Below are positions 23,140 to 33,549 of a stretch of DNA of 64,000 bases, one piece after another. The stretch spans positions 14,583,214-14,647,213 of the forward strand of contig JABAKD010000011.1 in the NCBI GenBank assembly GCA_012845835.1, read 5' to 3'. The notes under the pieces were generated by a model, which did no database searches, was not told the DNA's origin, and worked only from the letters and a program-made list of their open reading frames with translations. Source of the DNA: Undaria pinnatifida (lineage: Eukaryota; Sar; Phaeophyceae; Laminariales; Alariaceae). Both the position numbers and the translations under genes were made by a program. The number at the start of each line of letters is the position of its first letter. Within the stretch, counting starts at the first letter, position 1.

Positions 23140-23360
23140 CTGAGGAGACGAGCAAACGCAATCAATACTGCTTCAACCTGTGAGCACATAGCAAACATGA
23201 ACAGGCCATATTTCACGTACCCAGTATTGGGTATCACGTACAGCAGCAGAAGCACCGACGACGAGCAAACGCAATGCTGTTCGAACCAAGTACCAAACAA
23301 CATGAACCGACCATCTTTCAGGTATCAGGTACTGTATCAGGTATCACGTACAGCAGCGTA
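23140..23360 (+). repeat. tandem duplication of about 110 bp
   Basis: GACGAGCAAACGCAAT, then AACATGAACAGGCCAT or AACATGAACCGACCAT, and TATCACGTACAGCAGC occur in the same order at 23148-23246 and 23260-23358. Confidence 0.8.
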
Positions 23361-24261
23361 GTTATAGTACCACTGATTCACCAGAAAGTATACCAGGTGT
23401 GATATCATATATCATTGTCGTTTTCTAACTGCTGTGGTCGCTATAACTGAGTTGGTTGCGAAACGAAAGACATGCATGAAAAATGTGGCAAGAACAAATC
23501 TACATTTGGCGATTTTTTAAAAACTCGAAACTCGTGAAGAAAAAAATGGTTTTTGGTTGACTTCATAAAAAAACCGGCATGTACATACATCACCAGCACA
23601 TATCATCACCTGGTATTCAGTAGAGTTACTCCTGATACTACTTGAGCACTGCTGCTTTTGGAGCGATGCTGCTTATAAAGTAGTAGTAATGCCTGGTACA
23701 CGTGGACAGTCCAAAAGTTGAGGATTTCACATGAGGGCGTGCTCGCACGACCCTGCTGGATGACGCTCAGTGCCAATGACTACTGTGTAGTTTGTAAGCA
23801 GCAGTTACAACAGCAGTTACAGCAGTTATTAATAGAGGAGTTGTATAAATATTAATGGTATCACCTTGCAAATCAATTTGTTGCAAATACGTAAAGCTGT
23901 GCAAATTTTTGCATGATGACATGACTCAGTAATATAAATGGTATCATATGAAGATTAATATTCAGTGCCATCAGCTACTGTTGTAGACAAAAATATTTCG
24001 TAATAAAATTAAACAGAAATAATGAGAAAGCGGAAATAGGGTCATTTATGAAAACACGACTTGTCTCGACACGAGTACAGCAGTAGTATGATACATCATA
24101 TCTCTAGTTGAAAATGTTGGGGTGACAGCGTATCAATTTGGGCCCGGGGGGCCGAGTCTCACAGACTCCCGTCTTCTTTCTTTTTTTTAGGGTGGGACTT
24201 TGACATGATATATGACATGATATACGGTATGCTTGGATCACTATTACTTTCTTCATACTCG
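23361..24261. other. no supported gene
   Basis: AT-rich sequence. Near 24128-24215, ATCAATTTGGG then GAGTCTCAC and AGGGTGGGACTTTG resemble a block at 44296-44362 that carries a B-box-like GGTTCAAGTCTC. Confidence 0.35.
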
Positions 24262-24436
24262 TACTCCCGATGCATACCAAAACCCGCCACTAGAGTGAAA
24301 AAACAAAATAATGAGACCACCCCCAGGTAGAGAAAACTAACCTACGCACTTAACCACAAGTACCAACAACCCCGACCAAGCTATCTATCCGCAAACCATC
24401 CACCATACCATGGTACATATGATAGAGCAATATAAT
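24262..24436 (+). repeat. R3 repeat, partial copy
   Basis: CCAAAACCCGCCACTAGAGT, ACAAAATAATGAGACCACCC, CCAGGTAGAGAAAACTAACC and CACTTAACCACAAGTACCAA match the copy at 45930-46107 almost word for word. The LTADV end is absent. Confidence 0.7.
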
Positions 24437-24558
24437 TCTGGACGAGACACAATACTATGGTCATAGAAGTGTGTCTTCCCTTCCCCCGGTACGTGCCTTC
24501 ATTCTCATCGCGCATAGGGCTCAGCATTTCCACTTTCCAGCTTTTTCGTCTGATTTTG

Positions 24559-25751
24559 CAGGGTGGTGTTCGGTAACGATATTTAAGGCGGTCTCAGACG
24601 GGGCGGTACTGCCACTTGCCGGTAGTTTTGCTGACGGTGGTCCGTATTTCCTTATTTGACGGTAACTACCTTGACGGAAACGGTAAAACCACAACGTGCC
24701 CTTAATTATGTCGGTGGTATGAGGACACCACGGTAGTTTTTCGACGGTAGACGGTGTTTCGATATCTGACGGTAACTGCCTTGACGGAAACAGTAAAACT
24801 AAAATATGCCGGTAATATTTCGGCGGTAATGCAACACGACGGTAATTTCTTGACGTTAGACGGTAGTTCGTTTTTCGGCGATAACACTCTTGTTGGTAAA
24901 CGGTAACAAGAGAAATGCCGGTATTTGTAGGTATTTGGCAATTGTTGGGTGGATATGTGCGTGCCTCACAGGCGGGCAATAAGCTATTTATCTTTTCTCT
25001 TTTCATCACATCGGGATTGAGCAGTCTCATGCAAACAACAACCACCGGGAAAACAATAAAAAGTCCCTCCACAAGCGGGCAATACTTCTCTTTTCATCAC
25101 AATGGGATTGAGCAGTCTCACGCAAACAACAACCACCGGAAAAACAAAAAAAAAGCGCCTACACAACACGCGGGCAAGCTACTTCTCTTTTCTTAGGGTC
25201 TGGCGAAGCAGCAGACGGGACTGACGAAGCAGCAGGCCCAGCCTCTTCACTTGTAGTGGCAACAGACCCAGCCCCAACACTACTGCTGTCCGCACCGCTC
25301 CCTGTCCACACGTCCACACACGCATACAAGCTTCTCCCTAAAGGGAACCAGTGGAACCTTCTGACCAGAAAATGTTAAATACAAAAGAACATCCGCCACA
25401 TGTCGCGCGGCATCCAGTACAACAAACCACTGACGGTGCGTTTTGGGCGGTATCCAGTGTTGGCGGTACTCTTCTGGCGGTATCCAGTGTTGGCGGTACT
25501 CTTTTGGCGGTGTCTACAGTTGCCGGTATTTATTCGCCGGTAAACGGTTAAACATAAATTTGACGGTAATTCCGTCTGACGGTAATAAATGTGACGGTAT
25601 TTTCTTGACGGTAGACGGTATTTCATTTTCGGCGGTAACGCCCTTGGCGGTAGACGGTAACACGAGAATATGCCGGTAAACGGCGGAATACCGGGACCGT
25701 CAGACGGGTCGGTGAAATCAACGACGGGTAGATCACCAGAACACCACTCTG
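24559..25751. mobile_element. hAT-like non-autonomous element with ACGGTA subterminal repeats
   Basis: The ends read inward CAGGGTGGTGTTCGGTAAC (left) and CAGAGTGGTGTTCTGGTGA (right). The flanking octamers TGATTTTG and GAATTTTC are a decayed candidate 8-bp target duplication. The 1193-bp interior carries roughly 35 ACGGTA, GCGGTA or CCGGTA words in two clusters (24560-24960 and 25435-25690). In the Ac/hAT superfamily, terminal CAGGG and dense subterminal AAACGG-type transposase-binding repeats are established features; the resemblance here is inference. No transposase remains. The motifs point the same way in both halves, unlike a simple inverted arrangement. Confidence 0.55.
24985..25185 (+). 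repeat. tandem duplication of about 95 bp inside the hAT-like element
   Basis: CTCTTTTCATCACA(T/A), GGGATTGAGCAGTCTCA, CGCAAACAACAACCACCGG and a GGGCAA end occur twice in tandem. Confidence 0.8.
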
Positions 25752-26164
25752 GAATTTTCCCAACTCACGCTCTCGCGCTTTCCGCTGTTAATAGTCAATT
25801 TTTTACGCAGAAAAAGTTTTTACGAGCACGATTTTGCGCTCGGGAGGATTTGAACCCTTATAATTTTTCATTATTTACTACTGACTCTAGAACGGACCAG
25901 ATTCCCCTACGAGTACCCACTACTCTGGACTCTGGACCAAAGGGATCGCCTGCACAACCTACCTAGGCAACAAAGGTGTTTATAGGTGCACTATCAAATA
26001 TTGTCTATCCAATACCAGGTACCTGGTACATGATACCGAGGGATTCAACCCAAAAGAACCAACCCCAAACAACTTTTTCCGTACTACTGCTGTACGATCG
26101 TACATGGATTTGGTGATTAGTGCGTTTGGCATGTCGGTCGTCCTCCCGACCTGTGTTTGGGCTA

Positions 26165-27489
26165 CAGTAGGTGGGCCTATATAGTGCGGGTTATATAGTG
26201 CGCCCCTGCCGGTATATTTCGGGTGAAATCGCTTGGCACATAATTCGGGCCTATATAGTGCGCATACCGCACAATAGGGGCACAGGTCTATATAATGCGG
26301 ATTTGGACCACCTCACACCCGATATAGTGCGGGTCTGACGTCACCCCGCCTTAGATCATGGAGTCAAACTGACCACAAACCCGCAGTACTGCGGTACAGC
26401 AGTACAGTACTACAGCTGTACAGTACCCCTACCACCCGGCGGACCCTACTGGCAACACGAACAGCAGTGTAGAGGCTCACGATGCCGTGTGCAGTAGGCG
26501 AACTCTGCCATCTTCCCCATCTGGAGAGTGAGGACGACGACGACGTCGCAGGCGTTCGCACCGAGCCACCGTCGTATGCGGAAGTTCTCCAGCACTTCGC
26601 CGCCCTGGAAAACTACGCAGAAGCGTCCGGCATCAATGAGGCCGGCCATTTGCTCCAGAGGGCACGGATGTTGATGATTGCAGAGCATGCATCGCGGCCA
26701 TCTCGCCAGACTGATGTCCGGGGGTATTTTGACACGTGAAACGATTGGCGTTGTTCGTTTTTTTTTTGGGGGGGGGGTGGGTGGGGCGCGGGTCTACGGA
26801 GTGCCTGACTTTCATGTGTGGTGAAGTGACTCGTACGAAGTACAGTAAGTCAAAGGTTGGCGCGTTTTACTTGTTCGTGCATTAAAACCAAGCCCAAGGG
26901 TATGCGTGGTGTTGCGTTGTTGCGGATTTTCTCGTAGCCACAAAGGTAGAGCGTACGAGAAGTACGTGTAGAGACGTATGTTTGTTGTTGTTCCAGTTTC
27001 CCGCTTTTTTTTCCTGAGAGGATGTCACCGTTTGGCACGTTTATGTTTCGTTTGCAGAGCTTGCATTTAGTACGAGTCAATCCATTCCTCTACGAACTTA
27101 ATAAATTTCATCTCAACCAAACGATGGGACTTCGCACACACAGACGGGTGGTGCACTCAGACGTGCGAGCGCGTCGTCATGAGCAACCACGCTGTACCCG
27201 GGTGCAGCAGGCCTATTCAACGCTGCAACAGGTTGTCCTCTTCTCACCACGTACAGATGCATGTATCGACAGCTTGTTCACCTTCGTACACCTTGCCGTT
27301 GGCTTTGTTCTGTGCTTTAAACAAGTGAAATCGCGAATAGAGCGCTAACCCGCACTATTGAGTTGATTCTAGTCGCGAATTGTGCGGGTACCCGCCCTAT
27401 AAAGGCCAGAAATCATGTGGTGCGCGAGGTCGATATAGTGCGGGTACGGAGCCGTGTCACATACCCGCACTATATAGGCCCACCTACTG
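26165..27489 (+). mobile_element. pogo/Tc1-like DNA transposon, deletion derivative
   Basis: The ends are inverted repeats: CAGTAGGTGGGCCTATATAG on the left, and the right end reads inward CAGTAGGTGGGCCTATATAG as well, both continuing TGCGGGT. TA flanks both ends. TA target duplication with CAGT termini is typical of the pogo/Tc1/mariner group. Subterminal ATATAGTGCGGG words recur at both ends (26176-26333; 27342-27473). The interior keeps only a C-terminal-like transposase fragment. Confidence 0.8.
26471..26739 (+). pseudogene. probable C-terminal remnant of a pogo/Tigger-type transposase
   Basis: Open from just after the stop at 26470 to the stop at 26737, with an in-frame ATG at 26482. 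The peptide has an acidic stretch (ESEDDDDV), then PPSYAEVLQHFAALENYAEA and ends RPSRQTDVRGYFDT. Tigger/jerky-type transposases commonly end with an acidic region, a helical ALxxLxxF segment and a short tail ending in a hydrophobic-Phe motif, which this resembles. The catalytic domain is absent. Its position inside a TA-flanked element supports the call; identity is from memory of the family, not a search. Confidence 0.45.
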
Positions 27490-27655
27490 TACTATATGTC
27501 AACACGATAGTTGGACAATTGTCAGAAAAAAAACATCATACCTGCATTTCGTGATAAGTGCGTTTGGCATGTCGGTCGTCCTCCCGACCTGTCTTTGGGC
27601 TACTATATGTTAATACGATAGTTGGACCATTGTCAGAAAGAAACTATCATTCCGG

Positions 27656-29754
27656 CCCAACCGTAGCACAAATTGACCATTCATATACCAGGTATACGAC
27701 AAGCACAAGGGCACCGTGAAGACATACAAATATTATACGTACAACATATCATAGCATGGCTGTCGCAAGGAAATCGCGCAGCAAGACACCATTGTATTAC
27801 ATGCGTTGCATGCGCCGGTGGCAGGTGCATGGCCATTGTAACCGCCATCTCATAAGGAGTGGGTGTCTGTCTGTCTGTCTGTTGCTGTTTATTGGCGTGG
27901 TGTAAATCAAAGTGAAATGAGATGCTCGCTATCGCTATCGTTATCGCTCGTCACAATCACAATCACAATCACAATGAAAGTCAAAGATGGAGCCTCCCGT
28001 GTCCGTCTCCCGCCCGTCGGTCGGAGCAGTGGTCTTACAGCACCGCTATTAATAACATCACAACAAAATCGATTGAAAAATATGCGCCCGTGGGCCCATG
28101 GGTATCCGAGGGTAGCGACGTCGAAGTGGGGTAGCTATCCGAGTACAGGCACGAGTTATTCGAGTAGGGATACCGTCGTCCGAGCAGAAAAACATTATCC
28201 GAGCATGAGCTGGGCCAGCCAAGACTGGGTCAAAACAGGGGATCCGCTACGCACCGCCCAATTTTACGCAGTCGGGCATGAATGTTTGACACAGCGTTGT
28301 TCATGCACCAACCGAGACGCGTGTTGCCGAGCTTTTTATGTTAGTTCTATTTTCGAGAATAACTGGTGGTACCTGGTATGACCGAAAAAGCAACCAGAAA
28401 AAAAAGAAACGCGATTGAAATTCATGTGAAAAGGAAAAAATATAAAAGCCAGGTAAGACAGAATTTCGCACGGGCGTTACGAATACGGTTTCAAATTCCA
28501 CATCAAAAATCGCAAAATTGAGCGGGGCATCGCGAAAAACACCATCTTTCTCGTTAAGCTTGTACCAGGTATTATAGTTAGCGCACGTGTATCAAGTATG
28601 GAATCTCATTTTGGCCGCATTTCGTGACGATCAAAAAGGTGGGCAACACAATTGTTGTGGATCTTCTCCTTGTGTTCTCATTGACATCTCCACGAACTTT
28701 CACCTCAATCGAGCCCTGCTTCGTAGTAGTTCACGAGCTACGACTCCATGATTGATTCTACTTTTATTGGCCCAGCTCGTAAGGATAGGGATAGCGTTAA
28801 TCCAAGACGGAGTTAGGCTTTTTCAGGCTGGGGGACACAGTACAGTAGCTACGATAGAAGATAATCGATACTATTAATAGTATTAGAGAAAGTACGGATA
28901 AAAGACAACTTTTTGGGATGTCACGAAAATGTCCGATATAAGAGACACTTTATCTTATTCCCTATATCTTCTCTTATATCGAGCTCTCACAAAAGTAGTG
29001 CCGCACACACAACTGTTAACACCAACAACACACGCACGCGCCTGCAGACGGCATTCCCGACGTTGCCCACCATCTTGAAAGGCTAAAAGCTCGCTTGGAT
29101 GAGGAATCGCGGGTCAAAAGAAGCAAAACAAACATGTATTGAGGCATTGTCGGAGATGGGGAGGAGGCAGGGGAGGGTGCTTCTGGGTCAACATCCATGG
29201 GTGGCGGGGAGGAGGAGCTTACACTTTTCAGCACTTGTGTTTGCTGCCGATTTGTGGCGCCTTTTCCCTTTTTTTAGTTACAACGAGTAAGGGTACGTAA
29301 TACCAGGTAGATGTTGTATCAGCCATTATTTCGTCCGACACGTTTGTTTGGAACACTGATTTTCGCGCGGGGGGGGGGGGGGGGGGGGGGCAGAGCGTAG
29401 CAATAAACGTGAGCACGCAGATCTTTTCTTTTCGGTGGGTATATATATGCTAATCAAACAGATTGAACGGCGGTGTATTGAGTACACACGATGCACTGGC
29501 ATTTCGCAGTCATCATGTCAACATACAGCTATCAATATTAGCAGTTCCTGTTATTGTGTTCGGTGAGCTCTGACATCGATTATGTGAGGAGCACTGCTGT
29601 TCTAAATGGCCCTGTAGAATTTGGCTACGATATACGTAGTACAAAATCCTCTTGAACCGAAATAAGAGAAAACCGGATATGTGATAACTATCTCGGCTCG
29701 TCGAACCCTCTCCTATATCGTAGCCACTATCGTAGGCACTAGCGTAACATGATC
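27656..29754. other. no supported gene; G22 run
   Basis: Holds GCTATCGTTATCGCTC and CACAATCACAATCACAATC short repeats near 27925-27975, a G run of 22 at 29369-29390, and TATCCGAG words near 28105-28205 that foreshadow the array at 29.8 kb. The 172-codon frame at 27863-28381 has no recognised domain. Confidence 0.4.
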
Positions 29755-30090
29755 CGACTACCAAAGGGGTAGCTTTGTCCGGATAGGAGTAGCGTTATCC
29801 GAGTACGGATAGCTTTATTCGAGGAGGGGTAGCGTTATCCCAGCACGGGTGGCGTTTGATCGAGTAGCGATATCCACGTAGAGGTACAGCGACATCGGAA
29901 TTCGGGTAACGGTTCTACGAGTAGGGGTACTCTATCAGCGATATCCGTGTAGGGGTACAGAAGCGTTATCCGGGTAGCGGTGGTGTGATTGTTGGGGGAG
30001 TTACCGCTATCTCAGTAGGGGTAGCGGTGTCCGAAGTGTTTGGGGTGGCCTTGTCCGAGTTGGGGTAGCGTTACCCGAGTAGGGGTGCCG
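29755..30090 (+). repeat. degenerate array, period about 21 bp
   Basis: Units of GTAGCGTTATCCGAGTAGGG are repeated about 15 times with many substitutions. Similar words occur near 28105-28205 and 40080. Confidence 0.65.
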
Positions 30091-30266
30091 TACATTAAAA
30101 CACTCAAGTTGACACTGACTACTGATTCCGAACTGATACCGCATCTCGTAGAAATACAACCAAGACAGCTAAAAAACATATAATTACATCACAGGGGTTG
30201 GCCGAGATGAACGCCAGCTAAGTAGCTACTACTGCTGTAGAGGTAAGATAGCGGGCACATCAATCG

Positions 30267-30421
30267 TTTTATTTTTATTTTTATTTATTCTCCGGCGGAT
30301 GGGGAAAAATAAGCTCAAGCTCTCACCACAAATCCACGTATTTTTATACGTACACGTCGTGGCTCAATTTAACAATTTAACTCAATTGAATTCGCAATCC
30401 AGCGCTAGCTGGCGTGTCCTT
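30267..30421 (-). mobile_element. LINE 3' tail, 5'-truncated
   Basis: Poly(T)-rich TTTTATTTTTATTTTTATTT, then CTCCGGCGGATGGGGAAAAA, CCACGTATTTTTATACG, TTTAACTCAATTGAATTCGC. On the minus strand the 5' edge codes LKDTPASAGLRIQLS and a stop, the same C-terminal peptide as in the copies at 51.6 and 54.2 kb. Confidence 0.75.
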
Positions 30422-31721
30422 CAATACATCAATCGGGCGGGCGGATGGATAATCTATTGTACCTGGTACTGTACCTGGTACCATCTACTTGTATAGTAAT
30501 AAACAAGCGAAACTACCTATGTTTCGAGTACAATCCAGGCATGACATACATACCATACTCTACTACACACAAGAGAGCACAGCAGCAGCGCCGCACCAAC
30601 AAAACAAAAATATTGTATCGTGGGCGGGTTCCGACCTGAAGCCGGACTGCTCTTCCGACCTTGGAATAAGAAAAAAAAAAAAAATCGACTTCGTGGTTCG
30701 CTTTTAAACGGCCAAATACGACGTTTAAAAAAAATGTCCCCAAAAAAAAAAGTTCCCCTTCGTTTTTTTTTTTTTTCTCCGCATTGCCGAACTTTTTTTT
30801 TCTCGGACTTGGCGGCAATCGCTTTCGCTTGGTCGAATTAGGGGGGGTAGAGCCACTCAGAAAGTTGTTCAGACAAAAACTCGAGCCCGGAACCGAGAAT
30901 AAAAAAACCCAGGAAATTTGAAATTGCTCAACTAAGGTCAGCTTTTGGGCAGCCGTAAGTCGATTCCAAAAGCATAACTACGACAATCCACTGATATCTT
31001 CGTGGTCCCCACCCTAAAATCACCTCAAATCGAAGCTTTACAGAGCTCTAATCAACGTGTGGATCGTTTTCCACGGGTGGGAGTTTTTCAGTCTAATCAC
31101 TTGTAAATCCCAGGTTATGCCCTCTTTTTGCACGTGTCTTTGCGCAGCTGTATCAAGGTCAAATCGATCCCGATCAAAAATCTAACGACGGAGTCGTGAT
31201 CTACACCCCAAAATTACCATAACCTGAAAATTTTATAAGATTCGGAGGCGTTTGAAATTTTCTTGGGGGGGCCGCGGATGCTATTTTACCTCAATTTTAG
31301 CCAATTATTCGCGAGTAACTTACCATCACGACGGCCAAAAAAAAAAAAAAACGGAGTATATATTTTCGTAATCCCCATAACCTAGCGGAAATTTGTGCAA
31401 TTTTTCAGAGCTCAAATCCTCGTGGTTGCCGCGTTCTGAAAATCTCGTGAAAAATATCCGGATTTACCTCGGAACCCGCCCGTGATAACAATAACAATCG
31501 TTCTTCTTCTCCCAGAAGAGGAGTGTCCTGCATTTTTGTGTTTCATCAGGCGATAGACGATCATGGATCATGGCCTCTTCAATTGTCTCACTAGACAAGT
31601 AATCGTGTTGGGCGGGCCATAATTGAACACATCACGCGCTCTTATCATACACCGGTCGTGCTCGTTGTATTATATGATACCATACACATCTTGCACCTCC
31701 TGCCTTCCAGGCGAACGATAT
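30422..31721. other. no supported gene
   Basis: 30650-30850 has several A or T runs of 8-15. 30850-31490 is mixed intergenic sequence without repeats I can align. Nothing recognised. Confidence 0.4.
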
Positions 31722-31790
31722 ACTGATACAGACTGACACAGACAGATACAGACTGATACAGACAGATACAGACAAATACAGACAGATACG
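31722..31790 (+). repeat. decamer minisatellite (ACTGATACAG / ACAGATACAG)
   Basis: Seven units of a 10-bp repeat, GA(C)AGATACA with variants. Confidence 0.9.
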
Positions 31791-32261
31791 GACGTGGGCC
31801 TATCTACTACTTTGGGTAAGCCTGCTACTAATGCTAATATTAATACGTATCTGTAACTTACTCGAATGGCATGCCGGAACGGGAGTACATGCATTGATAT
31901 TGATACCACAACAAAACTCTCATCCCGCTTATTCCCTCACATGCTATGGCTGCATAATTAAGCTGGGCTACGTATGGATAGCAGAATAGACCACACCGGC
32001 ATTATTTGTGTGTGTTGCCTTCACAATAAACCGTTCCTTCTACATACTACATACTACCCAACGACATCAGTACACCCAGAGTCCATGCTGATTGTTCCAT
32101 CATCCTATGAATCACGCTTTTACTAGATACAAAATTGTGGAACAACATATGATACTGGTATGTAGACGCCAGGCCAACTCCAACATAAACAGACCCAATA
32201 CAAAGTCGTTCTGAATTCGTCGATCGTGTCAAATTTTCATGATCACAAGAGTGTTCACTAC
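31791..32261. other. no supported gene
   Basis: Short frames only; nothing recognised. Confidence 0.4.
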
Positions 32262-32550
32262 GCTGTTCTGCTTGGGTTCGAACAATAAACTATGAACAGG
32301 TAATAGTTGGCCCGAACATTCCAAATAATTTTCTGTCCGTGAAGCCGTCTTCGGGGGCTGTATGGTTCTTAGCAGGTATCTTGATAGCTATACGTAGTGA
32401 AATTGCTGAAATATGCTCGCGATAAAAATGAAGGCACATACCGTAGTGGGGAGGGGGGAGAAGGGCCCGCTACGTGACCCCGGATCTGAGTTACTGGGAG
32501 GGAGCACGATAGTAGTGCGAGGATAATAACTGGGATAGAAAAAAAAGGTG
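32262..32550 (+). mobile_element. tRNA-derived SINE
   Basis: Starts with a T-arm-like CTTGGGTTCGAACAAT (B box), then GCTCGCGATAAAAATGAAGG, CACATACCGTAGTGGGGAGG, CGTGACCCCGGATCTGAG, TACTGGGAGGGAG and GCGAGGATAATAACTGGGAT with an A run. This is the same order as the minus-strand copies near 52.3 and 53.4 kb. Confidence 0.7.
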
Positions 32551-32591
32551 TTAGGATTATTATCCTTATTATATACTCCTACTTCACTCCC

Positions 32592-32745
32592 CGAAGGAAA
32601 ATAGCTTGCATCAGGGTCAACAGGGTGATGTTAATCTGTGCACGGAAACTATAAAACCTGTTTTTGAGGGGGACACAATCTGACGGCTGTTGAATGCACC
32701 AGTTAATCACGTATATCCTGTTGTCGTATGACCGGTGAGGAGAGG
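32592..32745 (-). repeat. R1 copy, left of the fold-back
   Basis: CATCAGGGTCAACAGGGTG, TGCACGGAAACTATAAAACC, TTTTTGAGGGGGACACAAT, CTGACGGCTGTTGAATGCAC and TATATCCTGTTGTCGTAT match R1. It shares the private sequence GAAGGAAAATAGCTTGCATC with the copy at 33308-33545, in inverted orientation. Confidence 0.8.
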
Positions 32746-32751
32746 GGGGCT

Positions 32752-33140
32752 GGAGTTCAGAGGGGGGTGGGGGGTAAAGGGGGGATAGGTCGCATACATG
32801 AAAAGGAGCTTACTGCCGATGGTGGGGGTGGGGGCGTCGGGGAGGGGTCGGGGGGGGTCATTAGTAGTTGGAAATTGAGCATCATATAAATCAATTGGAG
32901 ATACTGCACGACGCGAGGCCGCCGGAGGCCGGGTGGAGCTCGGGAGTCGCCACTTTTTGGGGGGGTGTTATAACCAAGATATTTTTGAAGATCCAAAAAA
33001 ACCAGTATGATGCTCAATTTCCAACTACTAATGACCCCCCCCGACCCCTCCCCGACGCCCCCACCCCCACCATCGGCAGTAAGCTCCTTTTCATGTATGC
33101 GACCTATCCTCCCTTTACCCCCCACCCCCCTCTGAACTCC
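32752..33140. repeat. fold-back structure: two 135-bp arms, 119-bp loop
   Basis: The left arm 32752-32886 and right arm 33006-33140 are reverse complements with one mismatch that I can see. Arm markers are GGAGTTCAGAGGGGGGTGGG, GGTCGCATACATGAAAAGGA and TAGTTGGAAATTGAGCATCA. The loop (32887-33005) is itself related to 42500-42612. Such a structure would form a long hairpin. It may be a Foldback-type element or a recent inverted duplication; no terminal target duplication is clear. Confidence 0.9.
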
Positions 33141-33184
33141 GTAAGTATACAGTATGGTACGGTATATTGTACACTACGGAAGGG

Positions 33185-33300
33185 GTGAGGTGTGGTAATG
33201 GTATGGCACGGTATGGTGTGGTATGGGGTTGTGTTGGGTAGGGTACTCTACCCGAGTACCCGCGGGTATTTACCCGGGTATTTACCCTACCCAGCTCGCG
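33185..33300 (+). repeat. degenerate GGTATGG repeats and nested CCCGGGTA inverted words
   Basis: GGTATGG/GGTACGG words are followed by TGGGTAGGGT ... ACCCTACCCA (10-bp stem) enclosing CCGCGGGTATTTACCCGGGT. Confidence 0.6.
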
Positions 33301-33307
33301 GGCAAGT

Positions 33308-33545
33308 ATAGTTTCCGTGCACAGATTGATCAACAGCACCCTGTTGACCCTGATGCAAGCTATTTTCCTTCGGGGAGTCGTCGACCTACCAAGGTATATC
33401 CTTAAATGACGGCACACACAACAACATGCACGATCGGAGGATGCTAGTAGTACAAGTATAAAGTACTGGAGTATAACACACACAGCTTACAGAGACGAGT
33501 TTCGACGACATCTTCGATCTCACAGCTGGAGTATGTCATTTTTAT
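33308..33545 (+). repeat. R1 copy, right of the fold-back
   Basis: GTTTCCGTGCACAGATTGAT, ACCCTGTTGACCCTGATGCA, GGGGAGTCGTCGACC, then a diverged centre and GAGTTTCGACGACATCTTCG, ATCTCACAGCTGGAGTATG. It is the inverted partner of the copy at 32592-32745. Confidence 0.8.
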
Positions 33546-33549
33546 ATAA

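Larger units (their letters stand above)
24470..25930 (-). mobile_element. tRNA-derived SINE split by a hAT-like insertion
   Basis: The 3' part (24470-24558: GGTACGTGCCTTCATTCTCA, GGGCTCAGCATTTCCACTTT, CCAGCTTTTTCG) and the 5' part (25752-25930: ACTCACGCTCTCGCGCTTTC, TTTTACGCAGAAAAAG, TACGAGCACG, GGGAGGATTTGAACCC) are contiguous in the opposite-strand copy at 55318-55650. The GGGAGGATTTGAACCC block is a tRNA T-arm (B box) on the minus strand. The SINE is therefore older than the element inside it. Confidence 0.65.
26106..27655 (+). repeat. tandem duplication of about 108 bp, first copy interrupted
   Basis: Copy 1 is split (26106-26164 and 27492-27546); copy 2 is continuous (27547-27655). Both carry TTAGTGCGTTTGGCATGTCG or TAAGTGCGTTTGGCATGTCG, then GTCGTCCTCCCGACCTGT, TTTGGGCTACTATATGT and CGATAGTTGGAC. 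Removing the element at 26165-27489 plus one TA restores copy 1. Confidence 0.85.

Noticed and set aside
25820-25930. Minus-strand tRNA gene (GGGTTCAAATCC)
   Set aside because: It is the head of a SINE copy; its anticodon and acceptor regions do not pair.
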